Shown one piece after another: positions 54,611 to 64,000 of a stretch of DNA of 64,000 bases (positions within the stretch are counted from its first letter, which is position 1; every line of letters starts with the position of its first letter). The notes under the pieces are model-generated. The model worked only from the letters and a program-made list of their open reading frames with translations, did not search any database and was not told where the DNA came from. The translations under genes were made by a program, and so were the position numbers. The stretch comes from Anaeramoeba flamelloides (lineage: Eukaryota; Metamonada; Anaeramoebidae). The stretch spans positions 124,001 to 188,000 of the forward strand of contig JANTQA010000063.1 of NCBI GenBank assembly GCA_027625915.1, given 5' to 3'.

Positions 54611-55907
54611 GGGAGCTGTACTGTATCAAATAAATTACAGTTCGAGAGTCTTGAATAATTTCACTCACCAGATCGAACATTGATCTAAAAGAAATCCTCA
54701 ATTTTCGATTTGAAAACATTTTCCCTCACCTTTTCCACGCGTGACAAGTAAAAATGAATAAAAAATTGAAAATTTTTGAAAAAGAAATAAAAAAAAATAA
54801 AATAAGGTATTTTACGTTTCTCAGAAAAATAATAAAAAAAGTTTCAAGGTAAATCTCCTTGGTAAATTGTTCAAAAAGAAATGGAAAAACGATTTCTTAA
54901 CTTCTTCAACTAAATTCTTTTTTAAAACTTGAAAACAAAAAAATTAAAGGTTAAAATAGGAGGTTTTTTTTTATTTTTATTTTTGTTCAGAAAAAAAAAG
55001 TTTGGGATCTTACTGAAAAGTGTACAAAAAATAAGAAAAGTTGATTTGTTTCATGTGTTCCAATTGGTTGGGTTATTTTTACTTTGAATGTTATATTGTC
55101 ATTTCCTTAATTCTGGTTTTTGTAAAAATTAAAAAGATCCAAAAGCCTCCGAATAAAAAATGCTTGTAATTGCAAAGTTGAATGGAATTTGTTCTAAGTT
55201 CCAAAAGTCTTCCAAAACAACCACTTCCAACAACACTAATTTTTTTTTTTAAAAAAAGGTGGAAAATGAAAAAAAAAAAAAAAAAAAAAATTGTTAAATT
55301 TGTTGAGAGAAGATAGGCATTTTAAAAACTCAGTCTTTAACCCATTACGGATTTGCCAAACACAATCATTTTCATTTTTAAAAAACAGTTTTGAAAGGCA
55401 AAATGTAGAACAAATTGAAAATTTTTTGTCTTGAATTTGATCTAATTGTGAATTATTTTGGAAGTTAGAAATGTTGAAAAAAATCCCTTTTGATTGGATT
55501 TAAGGTTAAATTGGTTTTTTTGTCATTTTCTTTTTGATTTTCCAATTTTTTTCCAAAAATAAATCACTTTTCTAAAGTTTAGGAACTGGGCATAACATGA
55601 GATAGTGGCTCATCCTGTTTTACCAATTAAAAATACAAACTACAATTGATAAAACAATATGAGCCACTATCTCACGTTATGCCCGGTACTTTTTTTCCCC
55701 AAAAACGATTTTCCCGAACCTTTTTTTTCATTTTTTCTGCGAGATCATTTTGAAAATTGAATTTCCTCCAAAAAATCGCAAAATTCTCATTTTTTTTCGT
55801 TTCAAATTGGAGAAATTTTTTTTTACTAACCAACTCCCACAAAAACCAACACTCATTATTGCAAGTTCACTGAAAATAAATATACCGTTTGATACAGTAC
55901 AGCTCCC
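54611..55907. mobile_element. TTAA element F with perfect terminal inverted repeats (1297 bp)
   Basis: It is bounded by TTAA at 54607-54610 and 55908-55911. Both ends read GGGAGCTGTACTGTATCAAA inward, 20 bp without mismatch, so it is the youngest-looking element of its kind here. The interior has no long open frame and carries an internal hairpin at 55587-55686. It is a non-autonomous TTAA-targeting element by structure. Confidence 0.9.
55587..55686. repeat. 100 bp near-perfect hairpin within element F
   Basis: TGGGCATAACATGAGATAGT on the left pairs with ACTATCTCACGTTATGCCCG on the right, continuing inward through GGCTCAT/ATGAGCC, with about one mismatch in the first 27 bp. The loop is ~45 nt. 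It may be a foldback MITE nested in element F or a functional part of it. Confidence 0.85.
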
Positions 55908-55982
55908 TTAAAAACATGTTTTTCAAAAAACCACAGTTAAATTTTAAAAAACGACAATTATTGAAGTCGACACGGGTTATTT

Positions 55983-56376
55983 AACATACTGTATGTTTAA
56001 ATTTATTGGTAAATTAAGGAAATTTATTTTTGAGTTTTAAAAAAAAATAATCACTGCTTCAATTATTAATTGTTCGTCTTAGTGAAATAATTTTTTCATT
56101 TGCCTCCTCTTTTCTCTTATTGAAGAATCAAACCTTTGAAAATTATAACTCACTTCTTATTCGAATGACAATTGATAAAAGTACTCTAGTTCAAAACATT
56201 ATTCAATCAACCATAAAACAATAATAATAAAATATGATTGTTCCAAATTCCTAACAAACCTCTATACGGTTTGCCCAATTGCCCTATTAACTTGTATATT
56301 AATAATTTCGAAAATAACCTGCAAAATCAGAAAATTACTGTTTGAGTTTTGTTTTGAAAATTTTGAGATACAGTAT
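55983..56376. mobile_element. Possible ~390 bp MITE with AACATACTGTAT ends
   Basis: The left end AACATACTGTATGTTTAAAT and the right end as complement GAACATACTGTATCTCAAAA share a 12 bp core and then diverge. The interior is non-coding. Because only short ends match and there is no second copy, this is tentative. Confidence 0.4.
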
Positions 56377-57219
56377 GTTCGATATTTGTGTTTTGCTATT
56401 TTATTATTTGAGAAAATTAAATAAATTATTTTTTTTTTAAAAAAGCTTTATTAATTGTTGTTTTTAGCGATTTATCCTTCTGTGTTTTTGAAATAATCTA
56501 GACTTTGAGAGAAAAATTAAAAGATCTTCTGTAATTGAATTGTTTTTTTTTGAATTTTACCTTTTCTTGGTTGTTTTATCTTTTACAAAAAAACAATTTT
56601 TTGATTTCTAAAAGGAAAGTGTATCAAAAAAGTTTTTTATGTTATTTTAAAATTATGAAGTTATTTCAAAATTTTTAAAAAACTTGAGTTTTGAAAGATC
56701 CCGGATCAATAACTCAGGTATTCAATTAAAATTCATGTTTATTATTACTGTTAATTTCAAAATAAAAAAATCAAAATTTTGTTCATTTTGTTTTCCATAA
56801 AAAAAATCATTTTTCCAGAATTTAAAATAAGTCACAAAGTGACAAATTCTAAAAGGAAAATTAATAATTTAATCTTCTTTTAAGATTATTAAAAATTTGA
56901 AAGGTTACCTTATAAAATATTTTTTTGAAAAAAGAAAATTGAAAATATTGTTCAATTTATTTTTAAACATACCATAAAACTGAAAATAAATAACTAACGT
57001 GGTGTAAATAACCCAAGTTTTTTATTTTAACCCATTACTTAAATTTAACTCATGTAAAAAATATTGGCTGACTATAGAAATAAAAGAAATAAATCAATGG
57101 GAAGGTAAGTATATATAAACAATAACTAGGGTTCATTGAATAAATTTTAAAAAAGAATTATGAAGATATGGAAAGATTAAAATGATTTTTTAATGAAAAT
57201 TCAAATATTTTTTTGTTAA

Positions 57220-57968
57220 GGGATTCGCGTCACCCTAGATTTCTCTATAATCAAAGTATGTTGTAATTGGGTGGAAATGATATTAGTTCGCCATGGCTCA
57301 AATAGTTTCTAAAAAATCTATTTTAAATCTTATTACACATTAAATTATTACATTTTTTACCAATGATGACTATTAAAAAAGTTTCGTTTTGAAGTATTTT
57401 TTTTTAATTCCTTTTCTAAATCTAAAAAAAGAAACCCAAAATAATAGTATTCCAGTATTTAATAATTTAGATTTAGAACTTCCAAAAGTAACTATTTTTA
57501 TAATTTTTTAATTTCAAAGATTAACTCAATAATCATCAATATAAAACCCCAAAGACTGATTAGTTTTGTTCACTTTTGATAAATATAATTATAACATCAA
57601 TATATTTGCAAGACTTGAGAAATAATTTGTCAAAAAACTTTATTGGTTAATTATTTAATTTTTTTAAAAAAAACGAATTATTTAGTAACTAATCTATATT
57701 TTGCTACAAATTTAAGATGGATATTTTGCAACTGTGTAGTATGAATATTGATAATTCAACCTTTAAATATGTCATAAAATTAGATTTTTTTCTGAAATTG
57801 TTGAGTTTTTTAACTATTACATAGATCATCTTTAATTGATGAGATCAACAAATATTACTACTTGACTAATCGATTTTTAGAGACATTTGAACCATGTAGC
57901 ACCAATGTGATTAAACCCAGTAACAGCATTCTTTGATCCTAGACTTCTCCCTGGTTGACGCTAATCCC
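57220..57968. mobile_element. TTAA family A element, copy 4 (749 bp, intact ends)
   Basis: It is flanked by TTAA at 57216-57219 and 57969-57972. The left end is GGGATTCGCGTCACCCTAGA; the right end as complement is GGGATTAGCGTCAACCAGGG. The inverted similarity runs ~55 bp. It is the best-delimited copy and serves as the reference for the others. No open frame. Confidence 0.85.
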
Positions 57969-58819
57969 TTAAAAATGAAAATTTCTTTATAATTTTTTTC
58001 TTTCAAAAAATACAACCCTGTTTTTTTTTTGTACCGAGTCGAACACACACGACCAAAAAAAAAAAACAATTTTAAAACCAAAATTGAAATTAAACTATTC
58101 TTTCTATGGTTTTAGAAAATAAATTTCTCTTTTTTGTTCTTTTCTTCACTCAACCAAAAAAAGATAAAAAACAATTACTACTAAACATTCAAGCAACAAA
58201 ATTTTTGATTTCTGATATGTATTTGTAAATTTTCAAACCTACTTGTTAATAAATAACCTCAAAAAGTAAATCCCACGAATAAAAATGATTACTAAATCCC
58301 CGATGTCTATTAAAGATTTATTTTTTTATGGAAAATTTTACTTCAAAAAAAGCAATTAAATACTGTTTTACAGTCTTACTCTAAACGAAATAATGTTTTT
58401 GCTCTTTAGAATTCGAAATTAAAATACTAGTATTCCAAAAAATTATTCCCAAAAAATAAAATACCTTCTTATTTTTCGAAAAATTGTTGTATTTTAAGAA
58501 ATTTAGTTTTTTATTCCAAACCTATGTTATATCAATCTCTTATGATCAAAAAACAGAGTATATAAACTTTCTTGATACTGTTTAATTCAAATTTCGATAA
58601 ATAGCTCTTCATTCAATTCCAAATTAATAGATTTTTAATAATTTTTTTTGACAATAAGCGAAAAAATATTTCAGTTTATTATATTGAATTTTTTTCTTTA
58701 TTAGTTTATTGATCAACAATTCTCATTCGATTTTTAATAATAACATAAGAGTCAATATTATTTTTGGTGCCCTTTACTGGAAATTAAAAAAATAAAAAAT
58801 TTCAAAATTGTAGCAAAAG

Positions 58820-58874
<55 letters not shown>

Positions 58875-58877
58875 TAT
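58820..58877. repeat. Compound CA/TA microsatellite
   Basis: About twelve CA units (58820-58844) pass directly into a TA run to 58877 with one CA interruption. It is a simple-sequence repeat in intergenic DNA. Confidence 0.9.
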
Positions 58878-58931
58878 GGATAAGCATTTTCTAGTCAAAG
58901 GGCCCAGATGTAAAGGGTGAAATACCTATGT

Positions 58932-60640
58932 CTTAAGGGTTTGCATGGTTATTAGAAGAAAAAAATTATTTTAAAAATTTTCAAAATTTAAAATTTTTTT
59001 TCACATTTTTATTTTTTTTATTTCGATTTTTTTTGAAACGGAATTCAGTTGCCAAATTTTTTTTTTTTGCTAGATCAAGAGTCGCTTAGTAGAAATATGT
59101 TATTCTCAGGTTATTGAACCGATGTAAATTATTGTTAAAGAAAACCTATTAATTTCTATAGGACTTTTATTTGATCTTCTATTGCAATATTTGATTAATA
59201 AATCTGAAACATTTTAAATTCATTTTCCATTCCCTCTTTCTAATATAAACCACAAATCACAACATAATTCCTTTGAGAACTTGATTTCTAAACGAAAAGC
59301 ATCGAAAATGAAGTGAAAATTGTTTCCTATTTAGTATTTCAATGCCGGTATGAGATCAAAATGGACATTCTTGTTTTTCTCAATAGTCCCCAGAATTTGA
59401 ATTTTTCAATTTTTCAGAAAATTTATTGATTAAATAAACTCAATTCCAAAAAATGGGACACAAAAAAAAATTACATTAATAAAAATATACTCCAAAATAC
59501 ATGATACTTGAACATTAAAATAATAAAAGATCCGAAAATATTTAATTAATACTATTTATATATTTTATAGTAAATTTAAAATTCAATTCGAAAAATAAAA
59601 AAGAAAAAATAAAAAAAAGTGTGCCCCTATTTTTGGAACACTGTTACCAAAAAATCCATTTTTATTGAAAGAAAAATTAATAAAAACTATTAATAGATTC
59701 AGCTTGTCTTTTGATAACTAAATCCATCCTTTTAAATATAGAGTTTACTAATTATCTTAGGTTTCCCAACTCAAAGTATTTCATACATTAGTGAAAAATT
59801 TAAAAATTCTTCTTCGTTTTTTGGTTACAATTTTTCAGTTTAGTATCCATAAATTCCCAATTGTATTTAAATCTTGTGGAATTGGGGGTCAAGGGTCCAG
59901 AACATTACATCCCCGATTTAAGTAAGTTTGAGTTTTTTTTTTTTGAGGTATGTGGACAAGCACCATCCTTTTGGAAAATCCATTTCAACTCACTATATTC
60001 TGAATTAGCGAGTTGAATTTCCTTTGATTTTTTTGATAATATCATTAATAATACATTCAGTATTCACACTTCCATTAATAATAATAAGGTCTGTTTGTAG
60101 GCCATGTGTCCTAGCACACCATACCATGATTTTTTTACAAAAAAATTTATTCTCGATAAAAAAAGAATCTTTTTTCTTTTTGAGAGAAAAAAAAAAATTT
60201 TTTTTTGTGATCAGAATGAAAACTTTTAAATTTCATTTTAAAGTGATTTTGAGATTTTCGAAAAGTTTTGAAAAAAAAAGAAAATTTTTTTTTTATTTGA
60301 AAAAAAAGAATACAGAAAAAATCAAAAAAATTATTGAAAATGAAAAATCAAAAAATTATGAAAAAAAAATGATAGATAATTAACTTTAAAATTATTTACA
60401 TTGATTGTTAATATCTAATGTTTCTATTTAAGAGTCAAATATCACTTTTCTTGGAATTAAATTGATTTTGAAGGTGTGCCCAAATTTTTGGAATTGAGTT
60501 TAGTTTTATTCAGATGAATATCAACAATTATTTGGTTTGTATTATTCTGGTTATTTCTTATTTGTTCTCCAAAGGTCAATTATATAAAACAATTGATATT
60601 TGAAAAAAATGTTGAGCACCGTTGACAGAAACAAAGTTTA
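58932..60640. repeat. GGGTTT-family dispersed repeat, copy 3, split by a transposon
   Basis: It starts TTAAGGGTTTGCATGG and ends GAAACAAAGTTTATATA, as in the copies at 13449 and 19512. A Tc1-like element (59435-60502) interrupts it between AGAAAATTTATTGATTAAA and GTTTTATTCAGATGAATATC, which are nearly adjacent in copy 1. The order of events is therefore clear: the repeat is older than the insertion. Confidence 0.75.
59435..60502 (-). mobile_element. Tc1/mariner-like element with decayed transposase gene (1068 bp)
   Basis: TA at both ends (59435-59436, 60501-60502) is followed by inverted repeats, AACTCAATTCCAAAAAATGG on the left and AACTCAATTCCAAAAATTTG as complement on the right. On the minus strand the region ~59820-59990 translates in pieces to FQKDGACPHTSK and then PPIPQDLNTIGNLW. 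These match the Tc1 transposase QxDxAPxHxSK and SPDLNPIENLW motifs around the second and third catalytic acids. Multiple frame changes and stops make it dead. The N-terminal half is not recognisable; the T/A-rich frame at 60024-60383 on the plus strand is not a gene. Confidence 0.88.
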
Positions 60641-60727
60641 TATATATATATACCCTTTTTTAATTCAATTAAATCTTTTGAATATCAATGATTTTATTAT
60701 TTATTCTATGATAAATTTTTCTCAATA

Positions 60728-60927
60728 TACAGTCAGTTTCACTTTTAAGGCACAAACTTTCAACGAAATTTAAGGCACAAAAAAAATCTCAAATTAAAGC
60801 ACAAAATTCAAATTCTAGTAAAATAAATTGTAAAAAAAATAATTACCAATTTTGTGCCTTAATTTGAGATTTTTTTGTGCCTTAAATTTCGTTGAAAGTT
60901 TGTGCCTTAAAAGTGAAACTGACTGTA
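60728..60927. mobile_element. Tc1/mariner-type foldback MITE, copy 3 (200 bp)
   Basis: TA, CAGTCAGTTTCACTTTTAAG ... CTTAAAAGTGAAACTGACTG, TA. The two arms are almost exact complements over ~85 bp each. It is the most palindromic of the three copies and so probably the youngest. Confidence 0.92.
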
Positions 60928-62882
60928 AGTAAATTATCCCTTTATATATATATATATACTAAAATTATCATATTTTCAATTTTAAATTCTGTTTTGTAAA
61001 TATGAATAGGCACCTTTCTATTGATTTTGTATATTCCAGTAATATATGAATTAATCTATTAATTTAAACATTTTTTTTCTATTTCCGGATTAAAATTTTC
61101 AAAACCATTGCTAATTGACTCAAGAAAGATTAAATGTTTTTGATATTTATTTCGATCGTATTGATACATGTAATGAATACTTTAAAAGATTTTAAACAAA
61201 CCTTTAAAAGTTAAAAAATTATTTAATAACAATTCTGGGAATAATATTTTGAAAATATTGTCAATAAAAATCTTAATACTTGGAGGGGGGCATTTTTACA
61301 ATTGACAATATAATAAAACCACATAATAAAATTAATTCAAGTCTTGAAAAATTGTTTTTAATAAAATTTTTAAAGTTAAATTTCTTCAGGAAATACTTGT
61401 TGTTTTGATTAAAATATAGTTGCCAATAAGAAGATCCAATCATTAGTAAACTTTATATAATTACCCAATGAATTCTCACAACCTTATTATATCAACTCGA
61501 GTTGTATTATTATACTTGTCATGGTTCTAATCTCAAACTCATCTATATTTGTCAAAAAAAAATTAAAATTTCATATAGAAAAGTTTCTGTTTGGATAAAA
61601 AGAGATAACATAGATCCGAATTATATAATTTTGTTTTCTTTGATCAATCAAATACAGCACCTAGTTGAAAAATAAAAATTCTTTTTAATTTAAACAACAC
61701 ACAAGTGATATGAAGGGTATATCATTAGATATCAAATTTGGTCAAATTTCAAAATTGGCCAAATCGAAATTTGTCTTATTGTTGAAGAGTTTCTTGATTA
61801 TTATCATTGGTACGAAAGTTTTTAATGATTTTTTATAATGATGAGAGGAAAGGGCAAAAAGAGTCTTTTGCGATTGGTTGTATTTTATTACAAAAATTGG
61901 CGAAAATTCAAAATTTTGAAATCATCAATACTAATATTTTTAAAAATGTGTTCTAAACCCAATTTTAACTCATAAAGTTAAGTGGAAAATTTTTTCCCCT
62001 TAAAAAAAGTTGCAAAAGTCTAATTGGTCTCTTAATTATTTTTTTTTCAAAATCCTGGTCACAATTTTCTCGCATACCATTTAAACCACCCAAACCTACT
62101 CTAGCATACTCTAACCTACCCTTAAAGGGGGGGTTAAATACCTTCAGTCCACCTGTTAAGGGTTTGTAAATACCTACATCCCATATATTTCAATATAATT
62201 GATTATTTTCAAAAAATTTTGAAATTTGACCAAATTTGAAATTTAATAATTTTCCCGGTTTGAATCCAAGCAATAATATATTTTTAAAAAAATTCTGCTG
62301 GGTTTTTCAAAAATCAAAGGGAAAAATTTTTAGCTTCATGTTCCTTTTAATCCTCTTGTACCAAAGTAGATATTAAGTGAAAATAGAATATTACCTGGGA
62401 TCATTATTTAATAACACACTTTTTTTTACAATATATTGATATTTCAAGCGTGAAACAAGAAAAATGAGAAACTTGAAGGAAATTTAGATTTCAATATTGA
62501 AAAACGGTAATGAGATGAAATTTAATCCATTTTAAATTTCAAATACCAGTACACGTTTGCAAAAAGTGATATCTTAATATTTTTGTGAATTTTTGTTTCA
62601 AGAATTTCTCTGTCCCAATTCGAAAAATAATTAAAGGGTAAATAGCCCCTTAATTTTCCAAAAATCCATCTTTATGGAAAAGAGTGAATTTACTGATTTC
62701 ATTTAAAATTTGACTGTAGAATTTAAGTCTTTTTTTGTAATTTGAAAAGAAAATAATAAGATTTTTAATTTTTGGAAGCGAAAACTTTTATTCATTTTTG
62801 TGATTTTTTAAAATAAAAGCATTTCTCGAAAGAGGTTGATAAAAAAACTGATTTAATTGCTGGGTTTGTCAATAAATAAAAA

Positions 62883-64000
62883 ATGTTTGAAACGTTAGAA
62901 GAAACAAACAAAAACCAACAACAAAAAGAAATCAATACAAAAATTGAAAAGGAAAGAGTCGACGTACAGAGAGAAACAATGATCCACCAAGAAAAAGAAA
63001 AAGAAAAAGAAAAAGAAAAACAAAATCAAAATCAAAATAAAAAAGAAAAAGAAAAAGAAAAACAAAAAAAAAAAAAAACAAAACCAAAAACAAAAATAAA
63101 AAAAAAAGAAAAAGATCAACACCTGTCTGTCTTTCTCCGGTCAAAAAGGATCTTTCGAGAAAAAGGGCACCAGTATTTAACCAAAGCGTTAGAAACATTA
63201 AACAAGCCCTCCAACACAAATGAGATTTTGGATCAAATCAAGGTCTTGTTTCCAGCGCTGTGGGAGGGTTATTTGGACTACTTCAAAACAAAAAAGGATG
63301 CAGATAGATCGCTTCGGATCTTTGTTGTAGAAAACCCAATCAACACTATGAAGGTCTCAAGGAAACGGTGGACAAAAAAGGCACGACCAACAAAGAATTT
63401 TGATTTTAATAAGCATTTCTATTTTGAGCAAAGCATAGGCAGCGAGAGGAGGTGTAAAATTGGTCTCAAAAAATGGTTAAAATCGAAACAGAGCTTTCTC
63501 AACCCCAAGAATAATCTGGGCAACGAAGAAATTACTTTGGATTACAATTTACCCCAAAAGATGATTGGCACATCTTTTTTTATAAGCACAAAAGAAAAAA
63601 AAATAATCCAAGAATTTCTTATCTTGGACGGCAACCTCGAACACCAAGAACCGAAAAGAAAATTCGATCTTTCTGCATTTGAGAAGAGATTAAAAAATAA
63701 AAATTTGGGTAAATTCAAAATGGGAAATATAAATGAAAGCCAAAGTATTAAAGAAGCGAACCTTAGTGGGGGGATTTCAAATGATAACAATAATTGTCAC
63801 CTGAATCACAACCATCTTAATTTTCATAATATTAGTGATCAAGTCGTGAATTCGGTTGGCAATGATTATAAACTATCTAATAATGACGAAAAATGTGCAG
63901 AAAGGCAATATTCAAAGAGCGAATCATTAGAAAGAAAAAGGCACTTTAATTTAAATTTAAACGAGATGGACGATAGCTTTAATTTTGATGACATGGACAC
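62883..64000 (+). CDS. Lysine-rich hypothetical protein, 3' end beyond window
   Basis: An uninterrupted frame from ATG at 62883 runs to the last base, giving 372 codons with no stop. I checked the frame base by base through the A-rich stretch at 63000-63115. The protein starts MFETLEETNKNQQQKEI. A Lys/Glu/Gln charged block (about residues 36-80) follows, and then an ordinary-complexity region (about 85-245) with basic and aromatic residues: HLSVFLRSKRIFREKGHQYL, KALETLNKPSNTNEILDQIK, KVSRKRWTKKARPTK. From ~285 it is Asn/His-rich. The segment with KALETL...NEIL has the look of a short helical DNA- or protein-binding module, but no family is identified. G+C in the ordinary region exceeds the surroundings, supporting a real exon. 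No signal peptide. Confidence 0.85.
   Translation, partial: MFETLEETNKNQQQKEINTKIEKERVDVQRETMIHQEKEKEKEKEKQNQNQNKKEKEKEKQKKKKTKPKTKIKKKEKDQHLSVFLRSKRIFREKGHQYLTKALETLNKPSNTNEILDQIKVLFPALWEGYLDYFKTKKDADRSLRIFVVENPINTMKVSRKRWTKKARPTKNFDFNKHFYFEQSIGSERRCKIGLKKWLKSKQSFLNPKNNLGNEEITLDYNLPQKMIGTSFFISTKEKKIIQEFLILDGNLEHQEPKRKFDLSAFEKRLKNKNLGKFKMGNINESQSIKEANLSGGISNDNNNCHLNHNHLNFHNISDQVVNSVGNDYKLSNNDEKCAERQYSKSESLERKRHFNLNLNEMDDSFNFDDMD

Larger units (their letters stand above)
52371..62882. other. Large intergenic region, transposon-rich
   Basis: This is 10.5 kb without a supported gene. Identified pieces: a TTAA element with perfect ends (54611-55907), a likely ~390 bp MITE (55983-56376), a TTAA family A copy (57220-57968), a CA/TA microsatellite (58820-58877), a GGGTTT repeat (58932-60640) split by a Tc1-like relic (59435-60502), and a foldback MITE (60728-60927). 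From 52400 to 54300 I see no structure. From 61700 to 62700 there are related sequences in both orientations (AAATTTGGTCAAATTTCAAA and its complement), with TTAAGGG-like motifs near 62115-62160, but no element could be delimited. A weak frame lies at complement 54322-54603. Confidence 0.55.

Noticed and set aside
62100-62660. TTAAGGG-like motifs suggesting another TTAA element
   Set aside because: Motifs near 62115, 62156 and 62632 are suggestive, but no convincing inverted ends or second copy could be matched.
62895-63219. Phe/Leu-rich minus-strand frames
   Set aside because: They are the complement of the Lys/Glu codon block of the plus-strand gene starting at 62883.

Overview
The window is AT-rich nuclear DNA of a unicellular eukaryote. 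It uses the standard genetic code: all seven complete genes whose stop I can place end in TAA, with no in-frame TAA, TAG or TGA inside exons. Nine spliceosomal introns can be placed, mostly 134-170 nt, with GTAAGT-like donors and AG acceptors. Lysine/glutamate, glutamine, asparagine and Gly-Asn tracts in the proteins, leucine-rich-repeat proteins, and an M3 peptidase with a targeting-like N-terminus resemble amoeboid protists such as the anaerobic Anaeramoeba. That assignment is inference, not shown by any marker here.

Genes cover about 27% of the window. On the left, two ribosomal protein genes are head to head: uL29/RPL35 (minus, 2048-2576) and eL38/RPL38 (plus, 3075-3572). Next come a 747-residue glutamine-rich protein (minus, 8397-10640), a small secreted or membrane cysteine-rich protein (plus, 15261-16178), and a metallophosphoesterase in three exons (minus, 21430-23543). 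The centre holds a four-exon gene for a 2441-residue type I membrane protein (plus, 31635-39422); its long last exon is visibly richer in G+C and C-ending codons than everything around it. On the right are an M3-family metallopeptidase resembling mitochondrial intermediate peptidase (minus, 43690-45873), an LRR/ankyrin-like protein (minus, 50229-52370), and a lysine-rich gene that runs off the window end (plus, 62883-64000). There is no operon logic. The genes are independent housekeeping or surface/cytoplasmic units.

The remaining ~73% is mostly decayed DNA transposons and MITEs, found by comparing the window with itself. Tc1/mariner-like material includes a ~1.07 kb relic with a recognisable transposase C-terminal motif, three ~200 bp foldback MITEs with TA targets, and two ~0.5 kb deletion derivatives that keep a transposase tail. 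A second group inserts at TTAA and has ends of the form GGG...CCC. It comprises a ~750 bp family, a ~1.2 kb family and one 1297 bp element with 20 bp perfect inverted ends; a further family starts the same way. Nesting is extensive: the 24.1-27.0 kb block is a stack of five elements. No tRNA, rRNA, CRISPR or recognisable viral element was seen.

Most notable are the TTAA elements, which share a target and a terminal GGG but no obvious internal sequence, and the unrecognised giant surface protein with a glutamine-amidotransferase-like N-terminal module.
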